DNA of 64,000 nucleotides, taken from positions 1,798,001 to 1,862,000 of the forward strand of contig NZ_CP021421.1 in the NCBI RefSeq assembly GCF_002201515.1. Direction: 5' to 3'. Within the stretch, counting starts at the first letter, position 1; each line of letters begins with the position of its first letter. Shown piece by piece: positions 35,379-44,155 of the stretch. This DNA comes from Muribaculum intestinale. Lineage in GTDB: Bacteria > Bacteroidota > Bacteroidia > Bacteroidales > Muribaculaceae. Below the pieces are notes generated by a model, which was given only the letters and a program-made list of their open reading frames with translations, made no database searches and was not told where the DNA came from. Both the position numbers and the translations under genes were made by a program.

Positions 35379-36644
35379 ATGGAATTAAAGAGAGTTGTCG
35401 TAACAGGACTCGGAACCCTCAATCCGCTTGGCAATGACGTGGACACCACGTGGAAGAATGCCGTTGACGGAGTGAGTGGAGCCGGCCCTATTACACATTT
35501 TGACGCCTCTAAGTTCAAGACACAGTTTGCCTGCGAGGTTAAGGACTTCAATACCAACGATCACTTCGATCGTAAGAAAGCCCGTCAGCTCGACCTCTAC
35601 GCACAGTATGCGATAGTAGCGGCCAAGCAGGCAATCGATGACGCGGCCCTCAACAGCGAGGGGCTCGACAAGAACCGCGTCGGTGTAATCGTGGCAGCCG
35701 GCATCGGCGGTCTGCATACCTTTGAAGAGGAAGCAGGCTACTTTGCCCTCCACGGTGAAGAGCAGGGGCCAAAATACAATCCTTTCTTCATCCCCAAGAT
35801 GATTGCCGACATCGCGAGCGGCCATATCTCCATGGAGTATGGCTACCACGGTCCCAACTATGGCGTGGTATCGGCTTGCGCCACATCGACCAACGCAATC
35901 ATCGACGCGTTCAACCTTATCCGTCTTGGAAAGGCTGACGCGATTGTCACCGGCGGTGCCGAGGCTGCCATCTATCCTGCCGGGGTAGGTGGTTTCAACT
36001 CGATGCACGCCCTTTCTACACGCAACGACAGCCCTGCTACCGCATCTCGTCCGTTCAGCGCATCGCGCGACGGATTCGTGATGGGCGAAGGCTCGGCAGT
36101 GCTCATTCTCGAAGAGCTTGAGCATGCAAAGGCTCGTGGCGCCAAGATTTACGCCGAAATAGTAGGCGGGGGAATGTCGGCCGACGCATACCACCTCACA
36201 GCTACCCATCCCGAAGGCCTGGGTGCAAAGCTCGTGATGGAGAATGCGCTCGAGGACGCAGAGATGAAGCCCGAGGATATTGACTATATCAACGTGCACG
36301 GCACGTCGACTCCCGTAGGCGACAAGTCGGAGGTGAAAGCAATCAAAGAGGTGTTTGGCGATCATGCCTACAAACTCAATATAAGCTCCACCAAGTCTAT
36401 GACCGGCCACCTTCTCGGTGCAACCGGTGCGCTTGAGGCTCTGTTCTGCATCAAGGCGGTACAGGATGACATCGTTCCTCCTACCATTAACCATGCCGAC
36501 GATGACCTCGACGAGGAGATTGATTATAATCTCAACTTTACTTTCAACAAGGCTCAGAAGCGCACAGTCAACGCTGCTCTGTCGAATACATTCGGCTTCG
36601 GCGGTCACAACGCTTCTCTGATTGTGAAGAAGTACGCTGAGTAA
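35379..36644 (+). CDS. fabF: 3-oxoacyl-[ACP] synthase II
   Basis: A 421-residue condensing enzyme that elongates acyl-ACP with malonyl-ACP in fatty acid synthesis. The Cys-His-His triad is visible: Cys167 in VVSACATSTNAI, histidine in NVHGTSTPVGDKSE, and histidine in TKSMTGHLLGATGA. The C-terminal GFGGHNASL loop is also typical. It follows acpP in one transcript and ends in a terminator. In many Bacteroidetes fabF is followed by the ribonuclease III gene (established from other genomes, as I recall); here the terminator and then ispD follow instead. Confidence 0.97.
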   Translation: MELKRVVVTGLGTLNPLGNDVDTTWKNAVDGVSGAGPITHFDASKFKTQFACEVKDFNTNDHFDRKKARQLDLYAQYAIVAAKQAIDDAALNSEGLDKNRVGVIVAAGIGGLHTFEEEAGYFALHGEEQGPKYNPFFIPKMIADIASGHISMEYGYHGPNYGVVSACATSTNAIIDAFNLIRLGKADAIVTGGAEAAIYPAGVGGFNSMHALSTRNDSPATASRPFSASRDGFVMGEGSAVLILEELEHAKARGAKIYAEIVGGGMSADAYHLTATHPEGLGAKLVMENALEDAEMKPEDIDYINVHGTSTPVGDKSEVKAIKEVFGDHAYKLNISSTKSMTGHLLGATGALEALFCIKAVQDDIVPPTINHADDDLDEEIDYNLNFTFNKAQKRTVNAALSNTFGFGGHNASLIVKKYAE

Positions 36645-36695
36645 TGCATGACGCGCGGCGCCACGGTGCCGCCTTTCATGACGATATAACTTACG

Positions 36696-36724
36696 CAGAG
36701 GCGAGGCCGCAGGCTTCGCCTCTG
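36696..36724 (+). terminator. Terminator of acpP-fabF
   Basis: A 13-base stem CAGAGGCGAGGCC / GGCTTCGCCTCTG with one G-U pair and a three-base loop, 51 bases after the fabF stop. The T-tract is short (TTGCGTTGC), so termination may be partial. Confidence 0.65.
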
Positions 36725-36768
36725 TTGCGTTGCGACTATGCCGATTTATGATGCGACATAGCAGGGCG

Positions 36769-36800
36769 ATTGCTCTTGTCGCATAAGTTTTGTATATTTG
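36769..36800 (+). promoter_or_regulatory. Promoter of ispD-recG
   Basis: ATTG (36769-36772), 20 bases, TATATTTG (36793-36800). The expected start near 36807 excludes the in-frame ATG at 36770 and supports the ispD start at 36827. Confidence 0.7.
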
Positions 36801-36826
36801 CTCCATTCTCTAATTATGATAATGAC

Positions 36827-37528
36827 ATGTCATCATTGCCTTATACATTTAATATAATAGTGGCGGCCGGCAGTGGCTTGCGTTTCGGTGCCGACCTGCC
36901 CAAGCAGTTCTGTATGCTGGACGGTCGACCGGTGCTGTTCCATACGATAGAGGCATTCCGCAAGGCTTTGCCCGACGGTGAGATACTCCTTGTGCTGAGC
37001 GAAAGCCATGTGGACATGTGGCGCGATTTGTGCTACCGGTTTGACTTTGTGTCGCCGGATATAGTGTGTGGAGGTTCGAGTCGATGGGAGTCGGTAAGAA
37101 ACGCGGTGATGACTTTACATGTAGAGAATCCGGAGAGCGTGATTACCGTACACGACGGCGCCCGCCCTCTTGTAAGCTCCTCGGTGATACATGATGCGGT
37201 GATGGCTGCCTGCATGCCTGGAGTCGATGGCGCGGTGCCGGCGATAGCGATTACCGACTCTGTGAGGATGCTTGATGATGACGGTTCGTCGATGCCTCTT
37301 GCCCGTCAACGGCTGCGTGCCGTACAGACTCCGCAGGCTTTTCCTGCCGGACTGCTGAAAGAAGCATATGGATTACCGTTCTCTCCGGATTTTACCGATG
37401 ATGCTTCGGTGATGGCTGCGTACGGACATGAGAATATCATTCTTACCGAAGGCTCGGCCGAGAATATCAAGATTACGCATCGTGGTGATCTCGCTCTTGC
37501 GGAATTCATACTTGATGGTCGGCGTTGA
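36827..37528 (+). CDS. ispD: 2-C-methyl-D-erythritol 4-phosphate cytidylyltransferase
   Basis: A 233-residue cytoplasmic enzyme of the non-mevalonate isoprenoid pathway that makes CDP-methylerythritol. The N-terminal nucleotide-binding loop AAGSGLRFGADLPKQF is the family signature (GxGxRxxxxxPKQ). SRWESVRNAV and VHDGARPLVS follow, then TDSVR and QTPQAF, all typical of IspD. The start at ATG 36827 is chosen because the longer frame begins upstream of the predicted transcription start. It is followed after 55 bases by recG in the same direction. Confidence 0.95.
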   Translation: MSSLPYTFNIIVAAGSGLRFGADLPKQFCMLDGRPVLFHTIEAFRKALPDGEILLVLSESHVDMWRDLCYRFDFVSPDIVCGGSSRWESVRNAVMTLHVENPESVITVHDGARPLVSSSVIHDAVMAACMPGVDGAVPAIAITDSVRMLDDDGSSMPLARQRLRAVQTPQAFPAGLLKEAYGLPFSPDFTDDASVMAAYGHENIILTEGSAENIKITHRGDLALAEFILDGRR

Positions 37529-37583
37529 CAATCGGACAAACGGATTCTCCGAATAGAGGCTGACTCACCCTTACTATTTACGG

Positions 37584-39674
37584 ATGGACAGACTGCGCAA
37601 CAGCAATGTGATGTATCTCCGGGGCATTGGCCCTAAACGTGCCGAGTTGCTCGACAAGCAACTCGGCATACGCAGTTATCGTGATCTGTTGTACCATTTT
37701 CCTACGCGTTATCTCGACCGCTCATCGGTATATCGGGTTGCCGACTTCGAGGGCGATATGCCCATGGTGCAGGTCAGGGGGCGGTTTGTTACGATGACCG
37801 AGCAGGGCGAGGGCGCCAAGCGACGACTTGTCGGGCTCTTTTCCGACGGGTCGCAGATGATGGAGGTGGTGTGGTTTCGCCGTATAAAACAGATTAAGGA
37901 GGCATATCATGTCAATACTGAGTATATACTGTTCGGAAAACCGGAGTCGTTCAATGGCCGCTGGTCGATGGTGCATCCGGAGATTGACACGCCACAGTCT
38001 CTAACGGCGGCCCAGGGATTGCGGGGAGTATATCCGCTTACCGAGAAACTGTCGGCCCAGGGGATAGGCTCACGGCAGATATTCGGATGGGTGCAAGCGG
38101 TGTTGGCGGCTACTCCTTCAATACGGGAGACTTTACCTCAGCCACTTGTGGCGCGTCTCGGACTGCCTGATTTGCGCCAGGCTCTGCATGACATTCACAA
38201 TCCTTCGTCGAACGAGCGGCTGCAGGCAGCACGTCTGAGACTGAAGTTTGAGGAATTGTTCTATCTGCAGCTCGACATTCTGCGCTACAGCCGTAGGCGC
38301 AGTGTGTCGGTTGGGGGATTCCGGTTCAGCAGGGTAGGTGATTATTTCAATCGTTTCTACTTCGAGCAGCTTCCATTTCCCCTTACGGGAGCACAGAAGC
38401 GAGTGATAAAAGAGATACGGAGCGATATGGGCAGCGGGCGGCAGATGAATCGTCTGCTCCAGGGCGACGTAGGGAGCGGGAAGACGCTTGTAGCGCTACT
38501 GACGATGCTTATTGCGCTTGACAATGGGTATCAGGCATGCCTCATGGCTCCGACCGAGATATTGGCGACGCAGCATTACGATACTGTAAGCCGCCTTGTG
38601 GCTCCCCTCGGGATAAATGTGCGCCTGCTTACCGGTTCGACCCGAAAAAAAGAGCGTGATATCACTCATGCCCAGCTTCTTGACGGCAGTCTGCATATTC
38701 TTATAGGTACGCATGCGGTGATTGAGGATAACGTGCAGTTTCGCAATCTGGGGTTTGTAGTTATCGACGAGCAGCACCGTTTCGGAGTGGCGCAGCGTGC
38801 GCGTCTGTGGAAAAAAAACAGTGTTCCGCCTCATGTCCTTGTGATGACAGCAACGCCTATTCCTCGTACGCTCGCCATGACGGTGTACGGCGACCTCAGT
38901 GTGTCGGTTATCGACGAACTGCCCCCCGGACGTAAACCGGTGACAACACTTCTGCGCTATGACGACAATAGGGAGCAGGTGTTCAGGTCGGTTGGCCGCG
39001 AGCTTGCGGCCGGACGTCAGGTGTATGTGGTGTATCCCCTTATACAGGAGAATGAAAAACTCGACCTGCAGTGTCTTGAAGAGGGGTATGACAGTATCTG
39101 CGAGACATTTCCGAACTATAAAGTGAGTTTTGTGCATGGCCGGATGAAACCTGCAACCAAGGATTATCAGATGCAGCAGTTTGCGTCGGGAGAGGCGCGC
39201 ATCCTTGTGGCTACTACTGTTATCGAGGTAGGAGTCAATGTGCCTAATGCATCAGTAATGATTATAGAGAATGCCGAACGCTTCGGGCTTTCTCAGCTCC
39301 ACCAGCTTAGAGGGCGCGTAGGGCGTGGTGCGGCCCAGAGCTTCTGTATCCTGATGTCGAAGCGTAAGATTGCAGCCGACACAAGAAGACGTCTTGAGGT
39401 AATGACCTCGACAACCGATGGATTTGTTATTGCCGAAGCAGATATGAAGATGCGCGGCCCCGGAGATATCGAGGGCACCATGCAGAGTGGTATTGCATTT
39501 GACCTTAAGATTGCCGACCTTGCCCGTGACGGGCAGATTGTAGAACTTGCCAGGCGCGAAGCGGAAGCGATGCTTGACGAGGATCCGTCGTTGTCGATGC
39601 CGGAGCATGTGGTTGCTGCGCGCGAGCTGTCGATACAGACATCGCGTGCGGTGGACTGGTCGCGAATAAGTTGA
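37584..39674 (+). CDS. recG: ATP-dependent DNA helicase RecG
   Basis: A 696-residue helicase that regresses stalled replication forks and migrates branched DNA. The N-terminal part has an HhH-like opening (LRGIGPKRAELLDKQLGI) and an OB-fold wedge domain (about 60-150). Motor motifs are Walker A GDVGSGKTLVAL, Walker B VIDEQHRFGV (the DEQH form typical of RecG), TATPIPRTLAMT, and in the second half TTVIEVGVNVPNA and QLRGRVGRG. The length is normal. It shares a transcript with ispD. No terminator is seen before the insertion element that begins 78 bases after its stop. Confidence 0.97.
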   Translation: MDRLRNSNVMYLRGIGPKRAELLDKQLGIRSYRDLLYHFPTRYLDRSSVYRVADFEGDMPMVQVRGRFVTMTEQGEGAKRRLVGLFSDGSQMMEVVWFRRIKQIKEAYHVNTEYILFGKPESFNGRWSMVHPEIDTPQSLTAAQGLRGVYPLTEKLSAQGIGSRQIFGWVQAVLAATPSIRETLPQPLVARLGLPDLRQALHDIHNPSSNERLQAARLRLKFEELFYLQLDILRYSRRRSVSVGGFRFSRVGDYFNRFYFEQLPFPLTGAQKRVIKEIRSDMGSGRQMNRLLQGDVGSGKTLVALLTMLIALDNGYQACLMAPTEILATQHYDTVSRLVAPLGINVRLLTGSTRKKERDITHAQLLDGSLHILIGTHAVIEDNVQFRNLGFVVIDEQHRFGVAQRARLWKKNSVPPHVLVMTATPIPRTLAMTVYGDLSVSVIDELPPGRKPVTTLLRYDDNREQVFRSVGRELAAGRQVYVVYPLIQENEKLDLQCLEEGYDSICETFPNYKVSFVHGRMKPATKDYQMQQFASGEARILVATTVIEVGVNVPNASVMIIENAERFGLSQLHQLRGRVGRGAAQSFCILMSKRKIAADTRRRLEVMTSTTDGFVIAEADMKMRGPGDIEGTMQSGIAFDLKIADLARDGQIVELARREAEAMLDEDPSLSMPEHVVAARELSIQTSRAVDWSRIS

Positions 39675-39752
39675 TATGGCAGGCGGTGATTGTGAAATGT
39701 TTTTTAACTATTGTTTAAATTGGGGTAACACTTCCGTTGAAGTCTTGGTTTA

Positions 39753-40620
39753 GAGATTGTCTAAATTTTATTGATTAAAAATTTTATGGCAGCGAAATCA
39801 ATTATTTCTTCCGCTGATTCATTCAGTATCTCATAGTTCCGGGCGAGTCTGCGGCAAGAGTCAAGCCATGCGAAAGTCCTCTCAACCACCCATCTGAGCG
39901 GCTTTGGCAGGAATCCCTTAACTCCATTGGGGGTATTGGATACCTCAAGCTCGATGCCGAAGTCTTTTTCAATGTCTTTGTCCACGTCTCCCCGATACCC
40001 TCGGTCGGACAATACCTTGCGCAGGTCTTCCCATACATCATCCGCCAGTCCGCATAGATCATGAGCCATTTTTGAATCGTGAATACCAGCGTTACAGACT
40101 TTCCTCGCAAGGATGAAGCCATTGCGGTCGGTGATGATATTCCTTTTGACACCCTTGACTTTTTTGTTGCCGTCATATCCGTTATCTCCCTGTCTGCTAC
40201 CCCATCTGACACTTTGGGCATCCATCGCGCCAACACTCGGACTTGATGCCTGGCCGCGTTTGCGACGTATCTTTCTGACGAGTTTCTCAAGGAAATGCTC
40301 GACACGACCCTCTTGTCTCCATTTATGGTAGTAATAATAGACACTTTTCCACGCGGGATAGTCGTGAGGCAACCTTCGCCATTGACAACCGCTGGCCAAT
40401 AGGTAGAGGATAGCTTCAAAAACTGATTGTAGTGAATATTTTCTCTTGCGTCTATCATTTTCAAGGAATTCTTTGTTTATATAAGACCACTGACCCTCGG
40501 TCAGATGTGTCTGATAGAGATTGATTTCGTGCATAATATTAGCCTTTTCTCTTTCAACACTCTGATTGAGGGTTTGTTATGCCTAATAACATTATTTCGC
40601 ACTAATTTTTAGACAATCTC
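39753..40620. mobile_element. Complete IS5-family insertion sequence
   Basis: An 868-base element with 13-base perfect terminal inverted repeats (GAGATTGTCTAAA at 39753-39765 and its complement at 40608-40620). It is flanked on both sides by TTA (39750-39752 and 40621-40623), a three-base TNA-type target duplication as made by the ISL2/IS427 groups of IS5. One transposase gene fills it. Perfect ends, intact gene and intact duplication point to a recent insertion. It sits between recG and the ndk promoter and does not break a gene. Confidence 0.93.
39761..40534 (-). CDS. IS5-family transposase
   Basis: A 257-residue DDE transposase with an N-terminal DNA-binding region of the DUF4096 kind (LTEGQWSYI, SVFEAILYLLASGCQWRRLP) and an RNase H-like catalytic part. 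Likely catalytic residues are Asp105 (GAMDAQSVRWG), Asp177 (VLSDRGYRGD) and Glu218 (WVVERTFAWLDSCRRL), the last in the Y/R-x-E context of IS5. The frame is uninterrupted, so no frameshift is needed, unlike two-frame members of the group. The gene almost fills the element; its stop codon lies just inside the left end. Confidence 0.95.
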   Translation of the reverse strand: MHEINLYQTHLTEGQWSYINKEFLENDRRKRKYSLQSVFEAILYLLASGCQWRRLPHDYPAWKSVYYYYHKWRQEGRVEHFLEKLVRKIRRKRGQASSPSVGAMDAQSVRWGSRQGDNGYDGNKKVKGVKRNIITDRNGFILARKVCNAGIHDSKMAHDLCGLADDVWEDLRKVLSDRGYRGDVDKDIEKDFGIELEVSNTPNGVKGFLPKPLRWVVERTFAWLDSCRRLARNYEILNESAEEIIDFAAIKFLINKI

Positions 40621-40750
40621 TTAAAACATGCTGTAAAACATATTTTTATAAGTCGTTGGTCTGTTGGGCTTTGCGGTGTGTTTTTGGATGTGATTGTGCT
40701 TTTTCACACTTTTTAGCCTGTCATTTTATCACTAAACGGGGAGAAAGTGT

Positions 40751-40758
40751 TATATTTG
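40751..40758 (+). promoter_or_regulatory. Promoter -7 element of ndk
   Basis: TATATTTG, an exact TAnnTTTG match 37 bases before the ndk ATG. No TTTG at the -33 spacing. The insertion sequence ends about 130 bases upstream and leaves this element intact. Confidence 0.6.
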
Positions 40759-40795
40759 GGAAACGGACAATAGAAATGTTAAAAAACTAACACTC

Positions 40796-41260
40796 ATGGA
40801 GCAGACCTTAGTAATACTGAAACCTGCGGCAGTTCACCGCCATATAATGGGCGAAGTTATATCTCGCTTTGAAAAGAAGGGTCTATACATCACCGGAATG
40901 AAGATGATGCAGCTTGACGAGACTATCTTGCGTGAGCATTATGCCCACTTGGTAGACCGTCCTTTCTTTCCATGGATACTGGAATCAATGATGGCGGCTC
41001 CGGTAGTCGTGATGTGTGTGGAAGGCAAGGATGCCGTTGAGGTGGTGCGACTGATGGTCGGAGCTACCAACGGACGTAAGGCTCTACCCGGAACTATCCG
41101 TGGCGATTTCTCCATGAGCGGTCAGGAAAATATAGTTCATGCTTCCGACAGTATCGAGAACGCGCAGATTGAACTGGCGCGATTCTTCAAAAAAGAAGAA
41201 ATACTCTCTTACGTGCCGTCGGATCTGAGATTCTATTATGCTCCGGACGAATCGATGTAA
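40796..41260 (+). CDS. ndk: Nucleoside diphosphate kinase
   Basis: A 154-residue cytoplasmic enzyme that balances nucleoside triphosphate pools by phosphate transfer through a histidine. The phospho-histidine is His115 in NIVHASDS (usual NxxHGSD; here Ala replaces Gly). The N-terminal TLVILKPAAVHRHIMGEV and PGTIRGDF are standard, with PAAV in place of the more common PDAV. Length is normal. The M23 peptidase gene starts 22 bases after its stop in the same direction, so they are probably cotranscribed. Confidence 0.96.
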   Translation: MEQTLVILKPAAVHRHIMGEVISRFEKKGLYITGMKMMQLDETILREHYAHLVDRPFFPWILESMMAAPVVVMCVEGKDAVEVVRLMVGATNGRKALPGTIRGDFSMSGQENIVHASDSIENAQIELARFFKKEEILSYVPSDLRFYYAPDESM

Positions 41261-41282
41261 CGACAAAAACGAATAAAATAAA

Positions 41283-42221
41283 ATGCAGTTCAATATAGTA
41301 AAAATCTCAGCCTCATTACTTTTAGGATTAGCAGCAATATTTCCGGCTACGGCGCAGGACTTGCGTCGCCCGGCCCAGCATAACGCCAACCACGAGGATC
41401 TCCTTGCAATGCAGAAGACAATATCTTCTGAAATAAAACTTCAGGAGACTCTCGATTATATGGATGGCATTTTCAAGGAGGAAGAAGCTCCGGAAAACGA
41501 CCTTTATGAGACCTACAAGAACGACCGTACGGTCAATCCGTTCCGCAACAGCGAAGTGCCGGAAACCGCCACTATCGATGTCAGCGAGTTCTGTATGCCT
41601 ACTATGGGATATGTTACGTCGCCATATGGCTATCGTCCGCGTTTCCGCCGCATGCATAAGGGGATTGACCTTAAGGTGCAGATTGGTGATACAATTCGTG
41701 CCGCGTTCTCCGGCTATGTACGTCTTACAAACTTCGAACGTCGTGGTTATGGCAACTATGTGATTCTGAGTCATAATGACGGATTTGAAACGATATATGG
41801 TCACCTGTCGAAATTCCTTGTGAAATCCGGACAGTATGTAAAGGCCGGAACTCCTATTGCGCTTGGCGGCAATACCGGACGTTCGACCGGTCCGCATTTG
41901 CACTTTGAAACGCGCTTTATGGGATATGCAATCAATCCCGCGGCTATATTCGACTTTGAGAACAAGACCACGCATACCGATACTTATACGTTCAATAAGT
42001 CGACTTTCAAGAATGCCCGCGACTATTCACCGAAGAGTCGCTCTACGAAATCGCTTGCCTCCGGCAAGAGCACAAAGTCGAAAGGCGGAACTTATACTGT
42101 GAGAAAGGGTGACAATCTCGGCAAAATAGCACGTGCTCACGGGACTACAGTAGCCGCTATTAAGAGAGCCAACGGGCTCAAAAGCGATAATCTGTCGATA
42201 GGACAGCGCTTGAAGCTCTAA
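41283..42221 (+). CDS. M23 peptidoglycan endopeptidase with C-terminal LysM domain
   Basis: A 312-residue exported protein. The signal peptide ends near FPATAQ (residue 25). The LytM/M23 domain (about 108-215) keeps the zinc ligands: His125 and Asp129 in HKGIDLK, and the HLH motif at 205-207; SPYGYRPR and [12 protein letters not shown] are also typical. After a Ser/Lys-rich linker a single LysM domain (about 270-312, [17 protein letters not shown]) should bind peptidoglycan. All catalytic residues being present, it is likely an active cell-wall hydrolase acting in the periplasm, perhaps in growth or division. It ends in a strong terminator. Confidence 0.93.
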   Translation: MQFNIVKISASLLLGLAAIFPATAQDLRRPAQHNANHEDLLAMQKTISSEIKLQETLDYMDGIFKEEEAPENDLYETYKNDRTVNPFRNSEVPETATIDVSEFCMPTMGYVTSPYGYRPRFRRMHKGIDLKVQIGDTIRAAFSGYVRLTNFERRGYGNYVILSHNDGFETIYGHLSKFLVKSGQYVKAGTPIALGGNTGRSTGPHLHFETRFMGYAINPAAIFDFENKTTHTDTYTFNKSTFKNARDYSPKSRSTKSLASGKSTKSKGGTYTVRKGDNLGKIARAHGTTVAAIKRANGLKSDNLSIGQRLKL

Positions 42222-42267
42222 TATTCAGGAGCTTATCGCTACTGGGCGATAGAATTCTTATAAATAT

Positions 42268-42317
42268 ACAGGGGGAAGATATTTTTAGCGTAAGCAGTAT
42301 CTTCCCCTGTTTTTTTA
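42268..42317 (+). terminator. Terminator of ndk and the M23 peptidase gene
   Basis: Arms ACAGGGGGAAGATA (42268-42281) and TATCTTCCCCTGT (42298-42310) with one bulged G and a 16-base loop. They are followed by eight T residues, the strongest T-tract type seen in the window. Confidence 0.9.
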
Positions 42318-42341
42318 TTGAAACGATTTTATTTTTATTTA

Positions 42342-44039
42342 ATGATGAAACGAATTATTATTGCCGTCGGTATGCTGTTTTTTGCCGTATCGCATCTGTG
42401 GAGTGCATCGCGCGGTCCGATAGTGGCCAACCCTATTAATCTGAATTATAAATTCGGTCTGACAGAGGGAGATGGTAAGCCATGGCGTGAAGCAGCTGAC
42501 CCGGTCATAGAAATGTGGGGTGACGATTATTATCTGTTTGCGTCGAAGTCGAGCGGATATTGGCGCTCTCACAATCTTGCCGACTGGGAGTATATAGCAG
42601 CTCCGTCAATAGAGACTATCAATGAGTATGCTCCGACTGTGTGTGCGATTGATGGTTATCTTTATTATATGGCTTCGGATGTAAACCGGATATTCCGCAC
42701 AGCGACTCCCGCTGACGGGACTTCATGGAGCGAAGTTGAATGTCGGTTTAAAATCGGACAGCATGACCCGTGTCTGTGGCAGGATGATGACAAGAGAGTA
42801 TACCTCTATTGGGGATGTCATGACAAGGATCCTATCTGTGGAGTGGAGGTTGATGTTGCAAACGGTTTTTCTCCAGTCGGCACACCTGTGGTGCTGATTG
42901 ATCATAATATTGACAGTTACGGATGGGAGGTGCCGGGAGAAAACAATGATGAAACATTTCATAACGGGTGGAACGAAGGCCCGGCTATGATAAAGCATGA
43001 CGGGAAGTATTATCTCCAGTATGCGGCGCCAGGCACTCAATTCCGTACATACGGAGATGGAATATATGTAGGCGACTCACCCCTCGGGCCATTTCAGGCA
43101 ATGGAAGGTAATCCGTTCTCGTTTAAGCCTGGTGGATTTATCGGTGGTGCCGGTCATGGGCATACGTTCCGCGACCGCTACGGCAATTTATGGCATGTGG
43201 CAACGATGAAGATTTCCGAACGGCATATGTTTGAGCGGCGTCTTGCGCTTTTCCCCGTGGAGTTTGACGGGAAATCGCAGACAATGCGTGCCTATACGGA
43301 ATGGATCGACTATCCGTTTGTCATTCCTCAGCAGAGGTTCAGTCCGTCAAGAAAATCGTTTTTGTGTGGTTATCGGCAACTTGCCTCAAAGGCTGTGGCT
43401 AAGGCTTCGTCGTCAACTTCCGGTCATGACGCCTCATATGGAGCCGATGATATTGTAGAAACATGGTGGGCTGCCGAGTCGGGCCGGAAAGGGGAATGGC
43501 TTGAACTTGATCTTGGACGTCAGTGCCGTATTGAGGCTGTCCAGCCTAATTTTGCCGACGACGGCGTCCCTCTGATGCGGCCTGCTGCATCGCCTATGGT
43601 ATATGCGTACCATATCGAGGGGTCGGATGACGGGATAACCTGGACTACATTTGTTGACCGCAGCGGGAATACTGAGGATGATATGCCTCACGAACTTATC
43701 ATGCTTGACAAGCCTGTGAAGGCCAGGTATGTGCGCATTGTAAATGACCGTGACATAGAGGGCCGGTTCTCACTGTTTGATTTGCGGTTGTTCGGCAGTG
43801 ACGGCAAGAAAGTACTTGACCGTAAAGTGAAGCATACCGTGTTGAGAAATCCTGACGACAGGCGCCGCATTACGGTCAGATGGGATGCTGTTCCGCATGC
43901 TGAACGCTATATCGTGCGTTGGGGCATAGTCGGCAGCGGGGTGTTGAATAATTCGGCTGAGGTCGCGTCAGACACCGAACTGGAAGCCGGATGGTACAAT
44001 CGCGATTCCGATTACGACTTCGAAGTAAGAGCTTATTGA
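42342..44039 (+). CDS. GH43-family glycoside hydrolase with F5/8C (CBM32-like) domain
   Basis: A 565-residue secreted enzyme. ATG 42342 gives a signal peptide (MMKRIIIAVGMLFFAVSHLW); the frame further upstream would start at a TTG inside the T-tract. The five-bladed propeller (about 25-330) has candidate catalytic residues Asp in AADPVIEMWGDDYYLF, Asp in GQHDPCLWQDDDKRVYLYW and Glu in NEGPAMIKHDGKYYL. A discoidin-like domain follows (about 350-480, GEWLELDLGRQCRIEAVQPN, KARYVRIVND), then a short fibronectin-III-like segment. GH43 enzymes mostly act on arabinose-, xylose- or galactose-containing glycans; the substrate cannot be fixed here. It stands alone, without SusC/D neighbours. Confidence 0.85.
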   Translation: MMKRIIIAVGMLFFAVSHLWSASRGPIVANPINLNYKFGLTEGDGKPWREAADPVIEMWGDDYYLFASKSSGYWRSHNLADWEYIAAPSIETINEYAPTVCAIDGYLYYMASDVNRIFRTATPADGTSWSEVECRFKIGQHDPCLWQDDDKRVYLYWGCHDKDPICGVEVDVANGFSPVGTPVVLIDHNIDSYGWEVPGENNDETFHNGWNEGPAMIKHDGKYYLQYAAPGTQFRTYGDGIYVGDSPLGPFQAMEGNPFSFKPGGFIGGAGHGHTFRDRYGNLWHVATMKISERHMFERRLALFPVEFDGKSQTMRAYTEWIDYPFVIPQQRFSPSRKSFLCGYRQLASKAVAKASSSTSGHDASYGADDIVETWWAAESGRKGEWLELDLGRQCRIEAVQPNFADDGVPLMRPAASPMVYAYHIEGSDDGITWTTFVDRSGNTEDDMPHELIMLDKPVKARYVRIVNDRDIEGRFSLFDLRLFGSDGKKVLDRKVKHTVLRNPDDRRRITVRWDAVPHAERYIVRWGIVGSGVLNNSAEVASDTELEAGWYNRDSDYDFEVRAY

Positions 44040-44044
44040 CAACA

Positions 44045-44073
44045 GGCACGGGCAGCATTGAATTGTCCGTGCC
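44045..44073 (+). terminator. Terminator of the GH43 gene
   Basis: Arms GGCACGGGCA and TGTCCGTGCC (one G-U pair), nine-base loop, followed by AATTTTGTTT; it starts six bases after the stop codon. Confidence 0.75.
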
Positions 44074-44112
44074 AATTTTGTTTAAAGAAGATGGATGAGC
44101 GTGGAAATTTAT

Positions 44113-44120
44113 TAACTTTG
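44113..44120 (+). promoter_or_regulatory. Promoter -7 element of gpmI
   Basis: TAACTTTG, exact TAnnTTTG match, 35 bases before the ATG. No good -33 box at the usual spacing. Confidence 0.6.
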
Positions 44121-44155
44121 CATTCAGAAAAGTACAATCATAAAATAAATCAGAA

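Noticed and set aside
35385..36806. A 473-codon open frame antisense to fabF
   Set aside because: It mirrors the codon structure of fabF, whose catalytic residues and family length are certain; the antisense translation has no recognisable domain.
39823..40464. A second 213-codon frame in the insertion sequence on the transposase strand
   Set aside because: The 257-residue transposase is complete in one frame with all DDE residues, so no frameshifted product is needed.
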